A stretch of DNA of 64,000 nt, taken from the NCBI GenBank assembly GCA_009840305.1, contig VXNY01000029.1, forward strand, positions 62,001 through 126,000, given 5' to 3'. The notes under the pieces were generated by a model, which was given only the letters and a program-made list of their open reading frames with translations, was not told the origin of the DNA and ran no database searches. Each line of letters starts with the position of its first letter. Position 1 is the stretch's first letter. Made by a program: the position numbers and the translations under genes. This document shows, in pieces, positions 52,751 to 63,293 of the stretch. The DNA is from Gammaproteobacteria bacterium (GTDB lineage Bacteria > Pseudomonadota > Gammaproteobacteria > Pseudomonadales > Azotimanducaceae).

Positions 52751-54826
52751 GTGAACGCAAAAAACGCCCTAGCTGTAGACATTGGTGGCACGTTTACTGA
52801 CGTGGTATTACAACTGGATCAACAGTTGCATGCAACAAAAGTACTCACTACGCGAGACGATCCGAGCGAAGCAGTCATCGCGGGAATTCAGCAGCTCTTT
52901 GTTGAGAGTGGAGCGAGTGCGGAGCACATCTCTCTTGTGTTGCATGGTACGACACTCGCGACAAATGCCATCATCGAAAGGCGCGGCGCAAAAACTGCTT
53001 TGCTGACTACATCAGGACATCGAGACATTCTTGAAATGGCGTTCGAGAATCGCTTTGAACAGTACGATGTGAATATCGAACGGCCGACTCCTTTGGTACC
53101 ACGCAAGCTACGAATTCCAATCACCGAACGGGTAACCGCAAATGGAGACGTATTGGTGCCACTTGATGAATCCTCTGTGCAACAAGCCATTGATCTTCTG
53201 CTTGAGGAGGAAATTGAAAGTGTAGCAATTGGTTTTTTGCATGCGTATCGAAATGGAGACCACGAAGCGCGAGTTGCGGAACTAGTACGCAATCGAATGA
53301 ATTCAATTCCACTAAGCTTGTCCAGCGACGTTTGTCCAGAGATCAGAGAGTACGAACGTTTGTCGACAACTTGCGCAAATGCGTATGTGTTGCCCTTGAT
53401 GAGCAAGTATCTGTTATCCTTACAAGAAAAGTTGAATGCACTACACTTTCGGTGTCCGTACTTGATGATGACCTCCGGTGGTGGATTAACGAGTCTCGAA
53501 ACTGCGGCCAAATATCCGATCCGTTTGGTTGAATCCGGTCCAGCCGGTGGGGCGATTCTAGCGGGTGTAATTTCACAGGAATTAGCATTGGATAAGGTAT
53601 TGTCATTCGATATGGGGGGTACTACCGCGAAACTCTGCCTCCTCGATCAGGGGAAGACGATTCTGTCTCGAGCATTCGAAGTCGATCGAACATACCGGTT
53701 TAAGAAAGGCAGTGGGCTACCTGTGAGAATTCCTGTAATTGAGATGGTGGAAATTGGTGCTGGTGGTGGATCCATCGCGCAGGTTGATAAATTGGGTCGA
53801 ATTCAGATTGGACCAGAGAGTGCTGGTTCTGAACCGGGTCCCGCGTGCTATGGTTCAGGAGGTAGCGAACCGACTGTAACCGACGCGGACTGTGTCTTAG
53901 GTCGACTCGATCCAAGTAATTTTGCAGGTGGGTATCTGCAGTTAGACACACCGGCGGCTACTCAAGCTATATCTACAAAGGTCGGGGCTCCCCTAGCTCT
54001 ATCGTTAGAAGACACTGCTTTGGGAATTTCTGAGATCGTCGATGAAAACATGACTGCTGCAGCTCAAAGTCACGCTACGGAATGGGGAAAGTCGGTTCAT
54101 GATCGAACGTTGATCGCCTTTGGTGGGGCCGCCCCCCTACATGCCGCGCGAATGCTCGAAAAGATGAACTTGGCACGAGTGATCATTCCCGAAGGAGCAG
54201 GGGTTGGTTCTGCTATTGGTTTTATCTTCGCACCTATTTCATACGAAGTCGTTCGAAGTCGGCATTTGTTATTGTCTGAATTCGATGAAAACCTCGTGAG
54301 CGAAATCATTCGGGACATGCGCGAGGAAGCGAAATCGGTAGTTACATCTGCTCTTCACGGTTCTGAGGAGGTCACAGAAACAGCTACTGCATTTATGCGT
54401 TACGTCGGACAAGGTCATGAGGTGACTGTGTCTTTTGGGTCGGAATCTATCAACAGGCAACTGTTACTGCAAAATTTTGAGAAAACATACACGGAGTTGT
54501 ACGGTAAGGTGATACCAGATGCCGAGATTGAAGTGATGAGTTGGACATTAAACGTTTCTACCAAAACTCAAGGAATCGAGAATGTGGAGGACAACGGACA
54601 CGACTCTGCGTCCATCAATGAGTCTCTCAAGACACATGAACTAGTTGACATTCGCGGTACGCATGAAGCAACAGTCATCGGACGCGAGTACTTAAGTCCT
54701 AACACGACGGTAGAGGGACCTGCGCTAATAACTGAAAGACATACGACTACGGTGGTTCCACCGGGCTACCAAATCCGAAAGTTGTCACCATCGAACCACT
54801 TATCGCTTGAACGGGTATCCACGTGA
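52751..54826 (+). CDS. hyuA: Hydantoinase/oxoprolinase family subunit A (HyuA-like)
   Basis: This 691-residue protein has an actin-like ATPase fold. An N-terminal AVDIGGTFTDVV segment is followed by HGTTLATNAIIERRGAKTALLTT. The hydantoinase A core has SFDMGGTTAKLC and GAGGGSIAQVD, and a C-terminal tail follows. Family members hydrolyse ATP-dependently N-methylhydantoin, 5-oxoproline or related cyclic amides; acetone carboxylases are a further branch. The substrate is not evident. The start is GTG 52751 with AGGAGA upstream. The stop overlaps the B subunit start by four bases. Confidence 0.9.
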   Translation: MNAKNALAVDIGGTFTDVVLQLDQQLHATKVLTTRDDPSEAVIAGIQQLFVESGASAEHISLVLHGTTLATNAIIERRGAKTALLTTSGHRDILEMAFENRFEQYDVNIERPTPLVPRKLRIPITERVTANGDVLVPLDESSVQQAIDLLLEEEIESVAIGFLHAYRNGDHEARVAELVRNRMNSIPLSLSSDVCPEIREYERLSTTCANAYVLPLMSKYLLSLQEKLNALHFRCPYLMMTSGGGLTSLETAAKYPIRLVESGPAGGAILAGVISQELALDKVLSFDMGGTTAKLCLLDQGKTILSRAFEVDRTYRFKKGSGLPVRIPVIEMVEIGAGGGSIAQVDKLGRIQIGPESAGSEPGPACYGSGGSEPTVTDADCVLGRLDPSNFAGGYLQLDTPAATQAISTKVGAPLALSLEDTALGISEIVDENMTAAAQSHATEWGKSVHDRTLIAFGGAAPLHAARMLEKMNLARVIIPEGAGVGSAIGFIFAPISYEVVRSRHLLLSEFDENLVSEIIRDMREEAKSVVTSALHGSEEVTETATAFMRYVGQGHEVTVSFGSESINRQLLLQNFEKTYTELYGKVIPDAEIEVMSWTLNVSTKTQGIENVEDNGHDSASINESLKTHELVDIRGTHEATVIGREYLSPNTTVEGPALITERHTTTVVPPGYQIRKLSPSNHLSLERVST

Positions 54827-56478
54827 GCTTAGTAGGAAACATTGAAAAACAATTGGTCTGGGATCGCTTACTTGCGATCGTTGAAGATCAGGCACAAACG
54901 CTGATGCGTACCGCGTTCTCACCTGTAGTGCGAGAAGCTGGTGACCTGTCCGCTGGAGTGTTTAACACTGACGGTGAAATGCTCGCACAAGCGATTACAG
55001 GTACTCCCGGTCATGTGAACGCGATGGCAAGATCGGTACCAAACTTTCTCGCTGAAGTGCCGATTTCACAGATGCGGGAAGGTGATGTTCTACTCACCAA
55101 TGACCCGTGGCTTGCCACCGGTCACCTCAATGATTTCACGTTGGTGACTCCGACATTTCTGAACGGTAGGGTTGTAGCGTTGTTTGCATCCACGAGTCAC
55201 ATTGCCGATGTTGGAGGTCGTGGTTTTGGACCCGATGCGAATGAAGTGTATGAAGAAGGTATTCAGATTCCAATAACTTATCTATTCAAACAAGGCCAAG
55301 TTCAGGCAGAGTTATTACGATTGATTCGTGCAAACGTGCGCGATCCCGTTGTCGCTGAGGGAGACTTGTATTCATTGACTGCTTGCAACAACGTAGGTGC
55401 TGAGAAGTTAATTGACACAATGAATGAATTTCAAATTGATGACCTATCTGACATCAGCGACATGATCCTGAATGCGTCTAGAGACGCGATGCATCAAGAG
55501 ATTCAGAAGTTAAATGACGGGACCTATCGATATGACATGACTGTGGACGGGTACGATCAACCTGTTCATGTAGTCTGTGCACTCACAATATCTGGTGATC
55601 GAATTGCGATCGACTTTACCGGTACTACCGGGGTGTCTAGGTACGGTATTAACGTTCCTCTGCCATATTGCGAGGCGTATGCTTCTTTTGGAGTCCGATG
55701 CTTGGTCGGAAACGACATTCCGAACAACGCCGGGTCGTTAGCACCGATAGAGGTTGTGGCACCTGCTGGGTGCATTCTAAATGCAGAGCCACCCTGTGCA
55801 GTGTCCGCACGCCATGCCCTCGGACAAATGCTACCCGACGTGGTGATAGGGTGCCTCAGCCAGGTTTTACCGGAAGAGGTTCCTTGCGAGGGGGCTTCGT
55901 GTATTTGGAATCCAGTACTCATGAGTGATTCGACAGCAAGCATGAACTTCAACGCGCCAGAATTTGTGATCAATCCAATTTTTAATGGAGGAACAGGTGC
56001 TAGAGTTCACAAAGATGGACTGTCAACTACTGCGTTTCCTTCTGGCGTGAGAACGACTTCAACAGAAGTAAATGAGATCACATCACCGTTGGTATTTTTG
56101 CGCCGTGAATACTTGAGAGACTCTGGTGGACCAGGTAAATACCGTGGTGGGTTGGGTCAAATAATTGAAATAACGCATACACATAAAGCGCCGTTTGTAC
56201 TCTCGAAGATGTTTGAAAGAGTGCAGCACCCTGCGCGAGGTCGTAGCGGTGGGCTGAATGGTGCCGTTGGTCGAGTGTATTTAAAAGAGGGCGAGGAATA
56301 CAGTGGAAAAGGCAAAGAGTGGATTCCAGCAGGAGCTACGCTAGTATTTGAAACTCCTGGAGGGGGCGGGTGGGGCGAACCGATCTCACGGAATGCCTCT
56401 ATGTTGCGAGCAGACATTGATAGTGGATTGGTTTCCCACGGACAAATGTCACGAGTTTATGTCGTAACCGAAGAGTAG
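54823..56478 (+). CDS. hyuB: Hydantoinase/oxoprolinase family subunit B (HyuB-like)
   Basis: This 551-residue B subunit completes the pair. Conserved parts are FSPVVREAGDLSAGVFN near the N-terminus, GHVNAMARSVPNF, the metal-contacting ending of NDPWLATGHLNDFT, and HIADVGGRGFG. It also has RHALGQMLPDVV and the C-terminal GGGGWGEP ending. It is translationally coupled to the A subunit (ATG-free overlap GTGA). Confidence 0.9.
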   Translation: MSLVGNIEKQLVWDRLLAIVEDQAQTLMRTAFSPVVREAGDLSAGVFNTDGEMLAQAITGTPGHVNAMARSVPNFLAEVPISQMREGDVLLTNDPWLATGHLNDFTLVTPTFLNGRVVALFASTSHIADVGGRGFGPDANEVYEEGIQIPITYLFKQGQVQAELLRLIRANVRDPVVAEGDLYSLTACNNVGAEKLIDTMNEFQIDDLSDISDMILNASRDAMHQEIQKLNDGTYRYDMTVDGYDQPVHVVCALTISGDRIAIDFTGTTGVSRYGINVPLPYCEAYASFGVRCLVGNDIPNNAGSLAPIEVVAPAGCILNAEPPCAVSARHALGQMLPDVVIGCLSQVLPEEVPCEGASCIWNPVLMSDSTASMNFNAPEFVINPIFNGGTGARVHKDGLSTTAFPSGVRTTSTEVNEITSPLVFLRREYLRDSGGPGKYRGGLGQIIEITHTHKAPFVLSKMFERVQHPARGRSGGLNGAVGRVYLKEGEEYSGKGKEWIPAGATLVFETPGGGGWGEPISRNASMLRADIDSGLVSHGQMSRVYVVTEE

Positions 56479-56532
56479 TCTAATCGTACGGCTGTCGTGT
56501 GAAACGTAGCACTGCAAGTAAGGGAAGCTTGC

Positions 56533-56925
56533 TTGCTGAAATTTGACATGAAGTCTAAAGACCAAGAGTCTAGCCAACCGTTGGAAGCCTACTATGCCGC
56601 TCCGAAAACCAGCTTTGAGGAGTTGCTCGACATCTCTGAATGGGGGACTTTTGACAAGATTGTTTTGTTCTGTTCAATTCCACTGGTTTTAGTATTTATC
56701 ACATTTGTAGTGCTCGACATGATTGGAATTGAATTCAACAGGTTTATCGATGGTGCTTTCGTGGTCTGCGTGTGGTTAATTGTTGTAGTGAATGTTTGGA
56801 TGTCCCAAAAGAAAACCGAACCAGATGGGAAGCCAACACCAAAACGTTGGTACTTTGTGATGACAGTTTGTTATAGTATTATTGGTCTGATTAGAACAAT
56901 CTCTTGGTTGGTAGAACATTTTTAG
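56533..56925 (+). CDS. Small three-helix membrane protein, unidentified
   Basis: About 125-130 residues. The start is TTG 56533 or, better, ATG 56548. There are three hydrophobic segments (about residues 44-66, 72-92 and 107-127) and a soluble acidic N-terminus. No motif I recognise. It lies 54 bases after hyuB, which could be chance or mean a role in transporting the pair's substrate; there is no evidence for either. Confidence 0.5.
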   Translation: MLKFDMKSKDQESSQPLEAYYAAPKTSFEELLDISEWGTFDKIVLFCSIPLVLVFITFVVLDMIGIEFNRFIDGAFVVCVWLIVVVNVWMSQKKTEPDGKPTPKRWYFVMTVCYSIIGLIRTISWLVEHF

Positions 56926-57222
56926 CCCTAATGATCACGAGTTCCATTTTGTGTTTCACGAAAGTATTGAGTACTACTCATAATGTTCGACATCTCCATC
57001 CAATAAAAGACTCGGACTGTTGGTTTCGACCCAATCGTCTGCGAAAACAGTGATGAATGGCTCAGAACACTTCCGCTGACGCTCGGACACCGTCATTCGA
57101 TGATTGTTGACCGTAGGGAGATTACTTTCCTATCACCTGTTGACCTCTCCTTACAACGGTCTGACGAGTTCTTGCGAGAGAGATCCAAGCTTGCTCTTAC
57201 TGTGTCTTCAGTGACGCTTTAA

Positions 57223-59112
57223 TTACTGTTGAGTACTACGCGACTCTAGCTTGAGACCGGTTCGTTCTGTATCCGTCAGAAACGATTCAATGTGCTCGAT
57301 CTGTTCGTCGGTGAAGGGGTTATAGGACTCTGCTATTCGCTGCAGGAGTTTAAAAGCTACCCTTCCTTGAGCTTTTGGCGTGGGAAATTTCTCAAGTTGT
57401 TCATACGCCTCTTGTGGGCGTAGTCTCATTGCAAATTCACCGTAGAACTCTACATGTTGGTCTTCCGGAATCTCTTCAGTGAACTCGGTGACTGAATCCA
57501 CATTGTTACTCTGATTGAACAACGCTTGTCCGATCCCTGCGTACGCGGTCATGCGCCCGGGTCCATCCCGTACTTGCGGCAACAATTCCTTGGCTTTCGA
57601 GATATCCTCGCGGGCTATCGCACCGACGATACTTCCTTCCCAACCAGAACCGGACTCGTCGACAGGATACTCTAAAGCAAGTTTAAACAAGGATGGGCCC
57701 GTCTCGGGGGTAACACGGAATAAGAGATACTGAAGGAACTCAGCGCGAGAATACCCCTTTGGAATTTCCAAATCCGGGTTGTCTAAAAACCAAGTGAACG
57801 CATCCTCGATGTTGTTCGATGCCCAGTTTTGGAGCATGATATACATGACAGGCCATCGGGTATCTGGATCGGAAATCTCATCTAGGTACTCGGGGGTTTC
57901 GTGGGGAAACTGCCGAGTCAAAGACCAAATACCCTCAATAAGGGCATCCTCTCTATATTCGGTTGGAAGCGACTCCAACTCGCGTAACACTTCCCGAGGA
58001 CTATTGCCGATCCAAGTCGAAATCACTGTTTCTTCCAAGCGTTCCTGTAGCGGAAACAACGGGACTTCAGAAACAGCGCTTAGTGCCGTGTGTGGGTCGC
58101 GGTATGACCATCGCCTTACCAAGTCGAAGACCACCGGTCGAGCTGTTTCCCGAAACAGTTCTACCGCTTGTGCAAAGACTGTTCCGAAATCTTCTGTTTC
58201 TACTCGACTCGACAGTGTATCGCTGATTAAGACAGTTCTGATCTGACGATCTTGGATAGCATTAGCCAGTTCCGCAAACTTCTCGTATCCGTCCTTCTCA
58301 ATGATTGCTATCGCGATCTGATGAAGTTGGTTACTCTCGTCTTCCCCAAAATTGTTGCTGCTGAGCACTTCCTCCCATGCTGCTGTAGGATTATCAAGCG
58401 GCTTATCTTTCTCAATCGAAACCAATAGGTCTCTAGCTGTAGAGGAACTGATGGTTAACTGCTCCGCTATCAGCAACTTCACGTCGTCAGTGCTATCCCA
58501 GTTTGCCCGAACGATTTGCTCGAAGATCGCTGTCTTTCCCTCGTCACTGAGGGTGGGAACATGTTGTTCAGCATGAGCCAGTGCTGAATCTAGGTCGATC
58601 AACGACCAATCGCGATAGATCACCGAAGCGAAATATTCATTCAGCTTCGTGGGAAACGATTCGGCATTCATGAGAGCCCGGATCGGATCAAGAGTCGCAA
58701 ATCTGCGAAAAATCTGAACTTGCGCTGCACGTTGCTTTTCAGTGTTTTTAAGATTGTGTGACTGTTCGAGTAATTCGACTATCGTCGAAACATTTGCGTT
58801 CTGCAACATGTTGTCGAGCGCGACTAAACCATCCCGGTAACTTGTTGGTTCCTCGAAAATTGATGTCAGCTCTGAAGATTGCACCAGTTCAACATTGTTG
58901 TTGTTACTTGCGGTGCGATCAAGTGTTGGGACAACACTGGGAGTTCTGGATTCTCGATCATACATACCGAAGGTCGTCTGAGTATCTTCATTTGAAAACG
59001 GACGGAAGAACACTACAAAGCCAACGCACAGCACTATGGATAGTCCCGTGCCAACTAACAGTGGAACGAGCTTAGCTCGTCGTAAAGAATTATTAATCTC
59101 TCTACCAGACAT
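57223..59112 (-). CDS. Helical-repeat membrane-anchored protein, type A copy
   Basis: About 629 residues. One N-terminal membrane helix (about residues 14-36) is followed by a low-complexity linker and a long alpha-helical repeat region. It contains W-D-P-A-L style segments such as RRWSYRDPHTALSAVS and QNWASNNIEDAFTWF, reminiscent of HEAT/TPR-type solenoids. It ends with FTDEQIEHIESFL and a short polar tail. The gene is the type A member of the near unit and 59206-61002 its type B partner. The A' copy at 61316-63211 aligns along the whole chain. Topology suggests a periplasmic domain. No catalytic motif or named family is recognised. ATG 59112 is preferred over GTG 59127. Confidence 0.8.
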   Translation of the reverse strand: MSGREINNSLRRAKLVPLLVGTGLSIVLCVGFVVFFRPFSNEDTQTTFGMYDRESRTPSVVPTLDRTASNNNNVELVQSSELTSIFEEPTSYRDGLVALDNMLQNANVSTIVELLEQSHNLKNTEKQRAAQVQIFRRFATLDPIRALMNAESFPTKLNEYFASVIYRDWSLIDLDSALAHAEQHVPTLSDEGKTAIFEQIVRANWDSTDDVKLLIAEQLTISSSTARDLLVSIEKDKPLDNPTAAWEEVLSSNNFGEDESNQLHQIAIAIIEKDGYEKFAELANAIQDRQIRTVLISDTLSSRVETEDFGTVFAQAVELFRETARPVVFDLVRRWSYRDPHTALSAVSEVPLFPLQERLEETVISTWIGNSPREVLRELESLPTEYREDALIEGIWSLTRQFPHETPEYLDEISDPDTRWPVMYIMLQNWASNNIEDAFTWFLDNPDLEIPKGYSRAEFLQYLLFRVTPETGPSLFKLALEYPVDESGSGWEGSIVGAIAREDISKAKELLPQVRDGPGRMTAYAGIGQALFNQSNNVDSVTEFTEEIPEDQHVEFYGEFAMRLRPQEAYEQLEKFPTPKAQGRVAFKLLQRIAESYNPFTDEQIEHIESFLTDTERTGLKLESRSTQQ

Positions 59113-59205
59113 AGTGCGACCTAACACATCGTCTGAGGACGAGCATAGATTGACTCGTGGACTGCGTCTCGTTGGGAGCGTAAACTGAGGGTAAGTACAT
59201 CGTAG

Positions 59206-61002
59206 TTATCGGTAAGCTTGAATTTTTTCTATTTGCTCGTCGGTGAAGTACCAATGGGTATCATAAAAATTGTCGAAGCGTGAACGGGGACGGCGAAAGT
59301 AGAATGCCGCTGTTTCTTGGTATTTACGCTGAGGAAGTAGTTCAAGGACTTCATACAAACCTATTTGGTCTTGGTAGAAAAGTTCGTTGATGATCGCTCG
59401 AAAATACTCGTCCTGTAATGTCTCTGGTAATTCTGAGCCTAGTTTGATTGCGGCCAGAGACTCATTTTGGTTCACCATAGCACGACCCAGTTCAGCAGCA
59501 GCTCTCGACTTCGTTTCGCCATCGCGAACTTGAGTAAGCATCGCAGTTGCGCGCTGTACGTCGTTCTGTGCGAGATTCCGAATGACTTCGTACTCCAGTC
59601 CCATCTGACCTTCGGAAATATCTTGACTCAGCGCGGTACTCATCGCAAGATCAGGATCTATTTCGACAAGTGTTGGTAAAAGGTCACGTAATAACATTGG
59701 CCGTAGAGTCTCGTCTTGGGTACCGATCCAATCAAGCGCGGCCGAAGCATCAGCACGAGCCCATTCAGCGGCGAGTGCCCCTCCCAAGTCCTCGACACCG
59801 TGTGTAATTTCGTTCAACATCTTCAGCGCGTCCTGAGGAGAATCCCGCACAATCAATCGCATTGCATATTGCAGTACATACTTCCGTGAGTCGCGCGATA
59901 AGTACTGTGGAAGGAGTTCTATCGTCTCATAGGGAGAGTCTCTAACCATTTTCCATCCAATGTTCCTCAATAAATTGTCCTTCACGTACGTGGGACTAAT
60001 GACGAAATCAGTAACCGCTTTCAATGCTGCAATGGGATCAGTGTCCGCCCACTCGTGAACGACAACGAACGCGGCCGTTCGACGAACTTCTCCGTTAAAC
60101 TCGTCGAGTAGTTTAAAAGCAAGCTGTGGATCCTCTCGAGTGATGGGGGTGAGAATCGGAATGAGAATCTCACGGGGATAATCTATCTGAGGAATCGATT
60201 CCATTGCTTCAAATACAACATCGAATCCTTCTCGTTCCACCCATAGTTCGAGGATCGTCGCGAGCGCATCAATTTGCAAGGTCTCCACGCGACTGTCGTC
60301 TAGGATAGCGTTCCATGCACCTCTGGGATCATCAAATGCACGCATGACTAGACGCTCTTCCAGAATGTCAGCACCAACGGCTTCATGTCCAAACTCAAGC
60401 GCTAGTTCCAAAACGCGATCGGCAGACCAGTCATCTCGCATTCGCAAGATCGCTTTTAAACCGGTACGTTGATCAGCGTTACCCAGAGTTTTTAGGTGGG
60501 TAAGAGCTGCATCGACGTCCGAACTCGCCCATTCAAGAAAGATTGCTTCGACGATTGGTCTGCGACGATTCGATGGGAGCTCAGATGTATGTTGCATCGC
60601 TGCGTCTGGAGCTAATTCAGCAAAACGACGGAATATTTCGATTTGGGTACTTAACCTTTGATCGAAGTTACTTATCGCCTTCGAATCTTCAAGCAACGCG
60701 ATTATCTGATGTTGATCTGTCGAAGATAGTTTGGCGCGAACCGCTACCGACCGTGCGTAATCGTCCGTTGCAACTAGTAGGCTTTCGACGTCATCGCTGG
60801 GGGGAGTCCTACCCTGATTCGAACTAACCGATGTTCGCGATTGACGATCTTCGGGTACAACTTCGTTTGAAGAGATTGGATCACGTTGTTGGTCGTTCGC
60901 CACGAGCGATCCGTAAACCCACAGACCGATTCCGAATAACACCAATGGACCGAGCAATCCCACGCAAAACCATGTAATGAAATGGAGTGGACGACTTACC
61001 AT
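59206..61002 (-). CDS. Helical-repeat membrane-anchored protein, type B copy
   Basis: This 598-residue protein has a membrane helix at about residues 9-32, a Ser/Asp-rich linker and a solenoid with W-D-P-A-L segments (LEWASSDVDAALTHLKTLG, HEWADTDPIAALKAV, EWARADASAALDWIG). It ends in WYFTDEQIEKIQAYR. The helical start QIEIFRRFAEL matches the AQVQIFRRFATL of type A, so A and B are ancient paralogues. It lies directly upstream (in transcription) of the type A gene and is the full-length counterpart of the partial B' copy. Confidence 0.8.
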   Translation of the reverse strand: MVSRPLHFITWFCVGLLGPLVLFGIGLWVYGSLVANDQQRDPISSNEVVPEDRQSRTSVSSNQGRTPPSDDVESLLVATDDYARSVAVRAKLSSTDQHQIIALLEDSKAISNFDQRLSTQIEIFRRFAELAPDAAMQHTSELPSNRRRPIVEAIFLEWASSDVDAALTHLKTLGNADQRTGLKAILRMRDDWSADRVLELALEFGHEAVGADILEERLVMRAFDDPRGAWNAILDDSRVETLQIDALATILELWVEREGFDVVFEAMESIPQIDYPREILIPILTPITREDPQLAFKLLDEFNGEVRRTAAFVVVHEWADTDPIAALKAVTDFVISPTYVKDNLLRNIGWKMVRDSPYETIELLPQYLSRDSRKYVLQYAMRLIVRDSPQDALKMLNEITHGVEDLGGALAAEWARADASAALDWIGTQDETLRPMLLRDLLPTLVEIDPDLAMSTALSQDISEGQMGLEYEVIRNLAQNDVQRATAMLTQVRDGETKSRAAAELGRAMVNQNESLAAIKLGSELPETLQDEYFRAIINELFYQDQIGLYEVLELLPQRKYQETAAFYFRRPRSRFDNFYDTHWYFTDEQIEKIQAYR

Positions 61003-61315
61003 TTGTGAGTTTGAAGTTTTCTTCTACGGATTTATTTTCAATTGTAGCACATCAAACCTTGTAACTGTGTCTCGAACCCCCTAAAACCGCAGGGATCTTC
61101 TTCGCAACGCCGCGATGGCGTAGCATATCCGTCATCGAATAGTGATCGAATGTCATTTGGTTGTGTGCGCTAAATCGTGGAAGTCGTCAGGAGACGCGGA
61201 TGGTAGCGATATTAGTACCCTATCACTTAGCGCGGAAGTCGTGCCAACCGCTATAGTGTATTCGCCAGAGTTTTCCAGCTTAGTTTTTCTATATCTTCTT
61301 TAGCGAGTTAGATTA
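61003..61315. other. Gap between the two B-A units (313 bases)
   Basis: This separates the 3' end of A' from the 5' end of B, so it should hold the B-A unit promoter and the end of the upstream transcript. No gene or clear stem-loop with T tract was found. The other gaps in the array are 78-93 bases. Confidence 0.45.
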
Positions 61316-63211
61316 CTATCGATTGCTGGGAGAGTCTAGTTCGAGTACGGCTCGTTCTTTGTCTGTCAAGAACGACTCAAGGTGATCGATCTGTTCTTCG
61401 TTGTAGGGGTTGTTTGAAGACTTTTCGGCTCGCTGAAGAAGTCCGAGTGCCGCGCTAGCTTGTGCTTCAGGAGTTGGCAGCACGTCTATCTGTTTGTAGG
61501 CGACTTGGGGAGACAATCTCGGTACAAATTGACCGAAGAACTCAACTCGATCTTCTTCGGCAATCTCTTCTGTAAGCTCGATGACCGAATTCATACTCTG
61601 ATCTTGGTTGAAAACCACCTGTCCGATCATCACATAGGCATTTAATTGTCCCGGCCCATCTCGTACTTTTGGGAGCAACTCTTTAGCGTTTGCTAAGTCC
61701 CTGTAGGCTAAAAACCCGACGACATGGCTCTCCCAACCAGACCCTGATTCATCGACAGGATACTTGAGAGCAAGTTCAATTAAGGACCGAGCACTTTCTG
61801 GGGATACATTATTTAAAAGTGGCGCGAGTAACGAAGCACGAGAATGTCCTAATGGGACTTCCAAATCTGGGTTGTCTAAGAACCAAGTGAATGCTTCTTC
61901 AATATCTTGATATGCCCAGTTTTGGAGCATGGTCCACATGACGTTCAATTTAGTTTGTGGATCGGACACCTTATCCAGATGTTTGGTGGTTTCTTTAGGA
62001 TGCCTACCACTCATGGACCATATTCCCTCGGTAACAGCGATCTCTCTGTATTCGACCGGAAGCACATCCAACTGTTCTAGCACTTCCATGGGTCTTCCAC
62101 CGACCCAATATTTAATCACACGTTCTTCCAAACGTTTCCTAAGTCGATCGTCGGGGACGTTCGTCATCGCGTTCAGAGCGGCGAGTGGATCCTTGAAACA
62201 CCATCTTCCAGCGAGTTCGAACAGAACCGTACGTGCAGTTTCGTGAAACAGTTGCAGTGCGTGTTCGAAGACGACACCAATTTCATCAGTATCCAATCGA
62301 TCGGATAGAACTCGGCTAATCAGGCCAGTGCGAGTACGACGATCTTGAATCGAGTTAGCTAGTTCTGCAAACTTGGAGTATCCGTCCTTCTCAATTACTG
62401 CCATCCCGATTTGCTGGAGCTGATATCGTTCGTCGTCGCCAACATTCTCAATGCTCAGCACTTCCTTCCATGCTTCGATCGGGTTATCGAGAGGTTTGTC
62501 ATTCTCAATCTTTTCCAGCACGAAAGTCGAGGTGTAGGGATTCACTTGCAACCGTTCCGCTAATTGCAACTTCGCATCGTCAGAAAGCTCCCACGCGGCT
62601 CGAAATATCTGTTCAATAACCGTTGATGTTCCCTCCCAACTGAGGCTAGGAACGTGTTGTTCACCAAAATTCAGCGCGTCATCAAGGTCAATCGCGGACC
62701 ATTCACGATAAATCAGAGAAACGAAATGTTCATACAGACTTTTGGGAAATGACTCAGCGTAAGTGAGAGCTTGGATTGGATCAAGTGTGGCAAATTTGCG
62801 AAAAATCTGAGTCTGCGTCGACTGCAACCGTTCAACACCTTGAAGATCGTGCGACTGGTCAAGTAAATCTATTAACATCGATACGTTTGCGTTGTTCAAC
62901 AGATCGTCGAGCGCTAGGGAACTTTCAAAGTAAGTTTGCAACTTGAAAATCGATGCTAGATTGGACGACATCCTTGGTCCTTGATCAGATTCCCTGCTCT
63001 CAGTTTCGTCTACGGGTGCGACATGGTGAGGAGTATCTGACCCACTCTCGTCAGCGGTGGAATTCGTTTGCACACCTTCATCATGGAAGGGATTGAAGAG
63101 AATTAGAGCCCCAACGCACAGGACGACGGACAATCCTGTTCCAATCAGATAGGGTACAAGTTGAAAATGCAACCCAGAATTTCTACGGTCTTGATTAGTC
63201 ACAACACGCAC
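61316..63211 (-). CDS. Helical-repeat membrane-anchored protein, type A' copy
   Basis: This 631-residue protein is a close paralogue of the type A gene. It has the same membrane helix (LIGTGLSVVLCVGALILF, about residues 23-40), the same ENDKPLDNPIEAWKEVLS-like region and the same closing block NEEQIDHLESFLTDKERA. The two copies align end to end, so their common ancestor already had this length. The start is GTG 63211 with GTG 63202 possible. It follows B' after 82 bases, as A follows B. Confidence 0.8.
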   Translation of the reverse strand: MRVVTNQDRRNSGLHFQLVPYLIGTGLSVVLCVGALILFNPFHDEGVQTNSTADESGSDTPHHVAPVDETESRESDQGPRMSSNLASIFKLQTYFESSLALDDLLNNANVSMLIDLLDQSHDLQGVERLQSTQTQIFRKFATLDPIQALTYAESFPKSLYEHFVSLIYREWSAIDLDDALNFGEQHVPSLSWEGTSTVIEQIFRAAWELSDDAKLQLAERLQVNPYTSTFVLEKIENDKPLDNPIEAWKEVLSIENVGDDERYQLQQIGMAVIEKDGYSKFAELANSIQDRRTRTGLISRVLSDRLDTDEIGVVFEHALQLFHETARTVLFELAGRWCFKDPLAALNAMTNVPDDRLRKRLEERVIKYWVGGRPMEVLEQLDVLPVEYREIAVTEGIWSMSGRHPKETTKHLDKVSDPQTKLNVMWTMLQNWAYQDIEEAFTWFLDNPDLEVPLGHSRASLLAPLLNNVSPESARSLIELALKYPVDESGSGWESHVVGFLAYRDLANAKELLPKVRDGPGQLNAYVMIGQVVFNQDQSMNSVIELTEEIAEEDRVEFFGQFVPRLSPQVAYKQIDVLPTPEAQASAALGLLQRAEKSSNNPYNEEQIDHLESFLTDKERAVLELDSPSNR

Positions 63212-63293
63212 TCTCTATCATGAAACAGAAACGTATGCGAACACTTAGAGCGCACTTTCTGAGGATCGTAGTGTGAGTTGAATAGCATTGAAC

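Noticed and set aside
52888-53511. 207-codon minus-strand open frame inside hyuA
   Set aside because: It is a shadow of a long and well-supported gene, with no recognisable domain or start signal.
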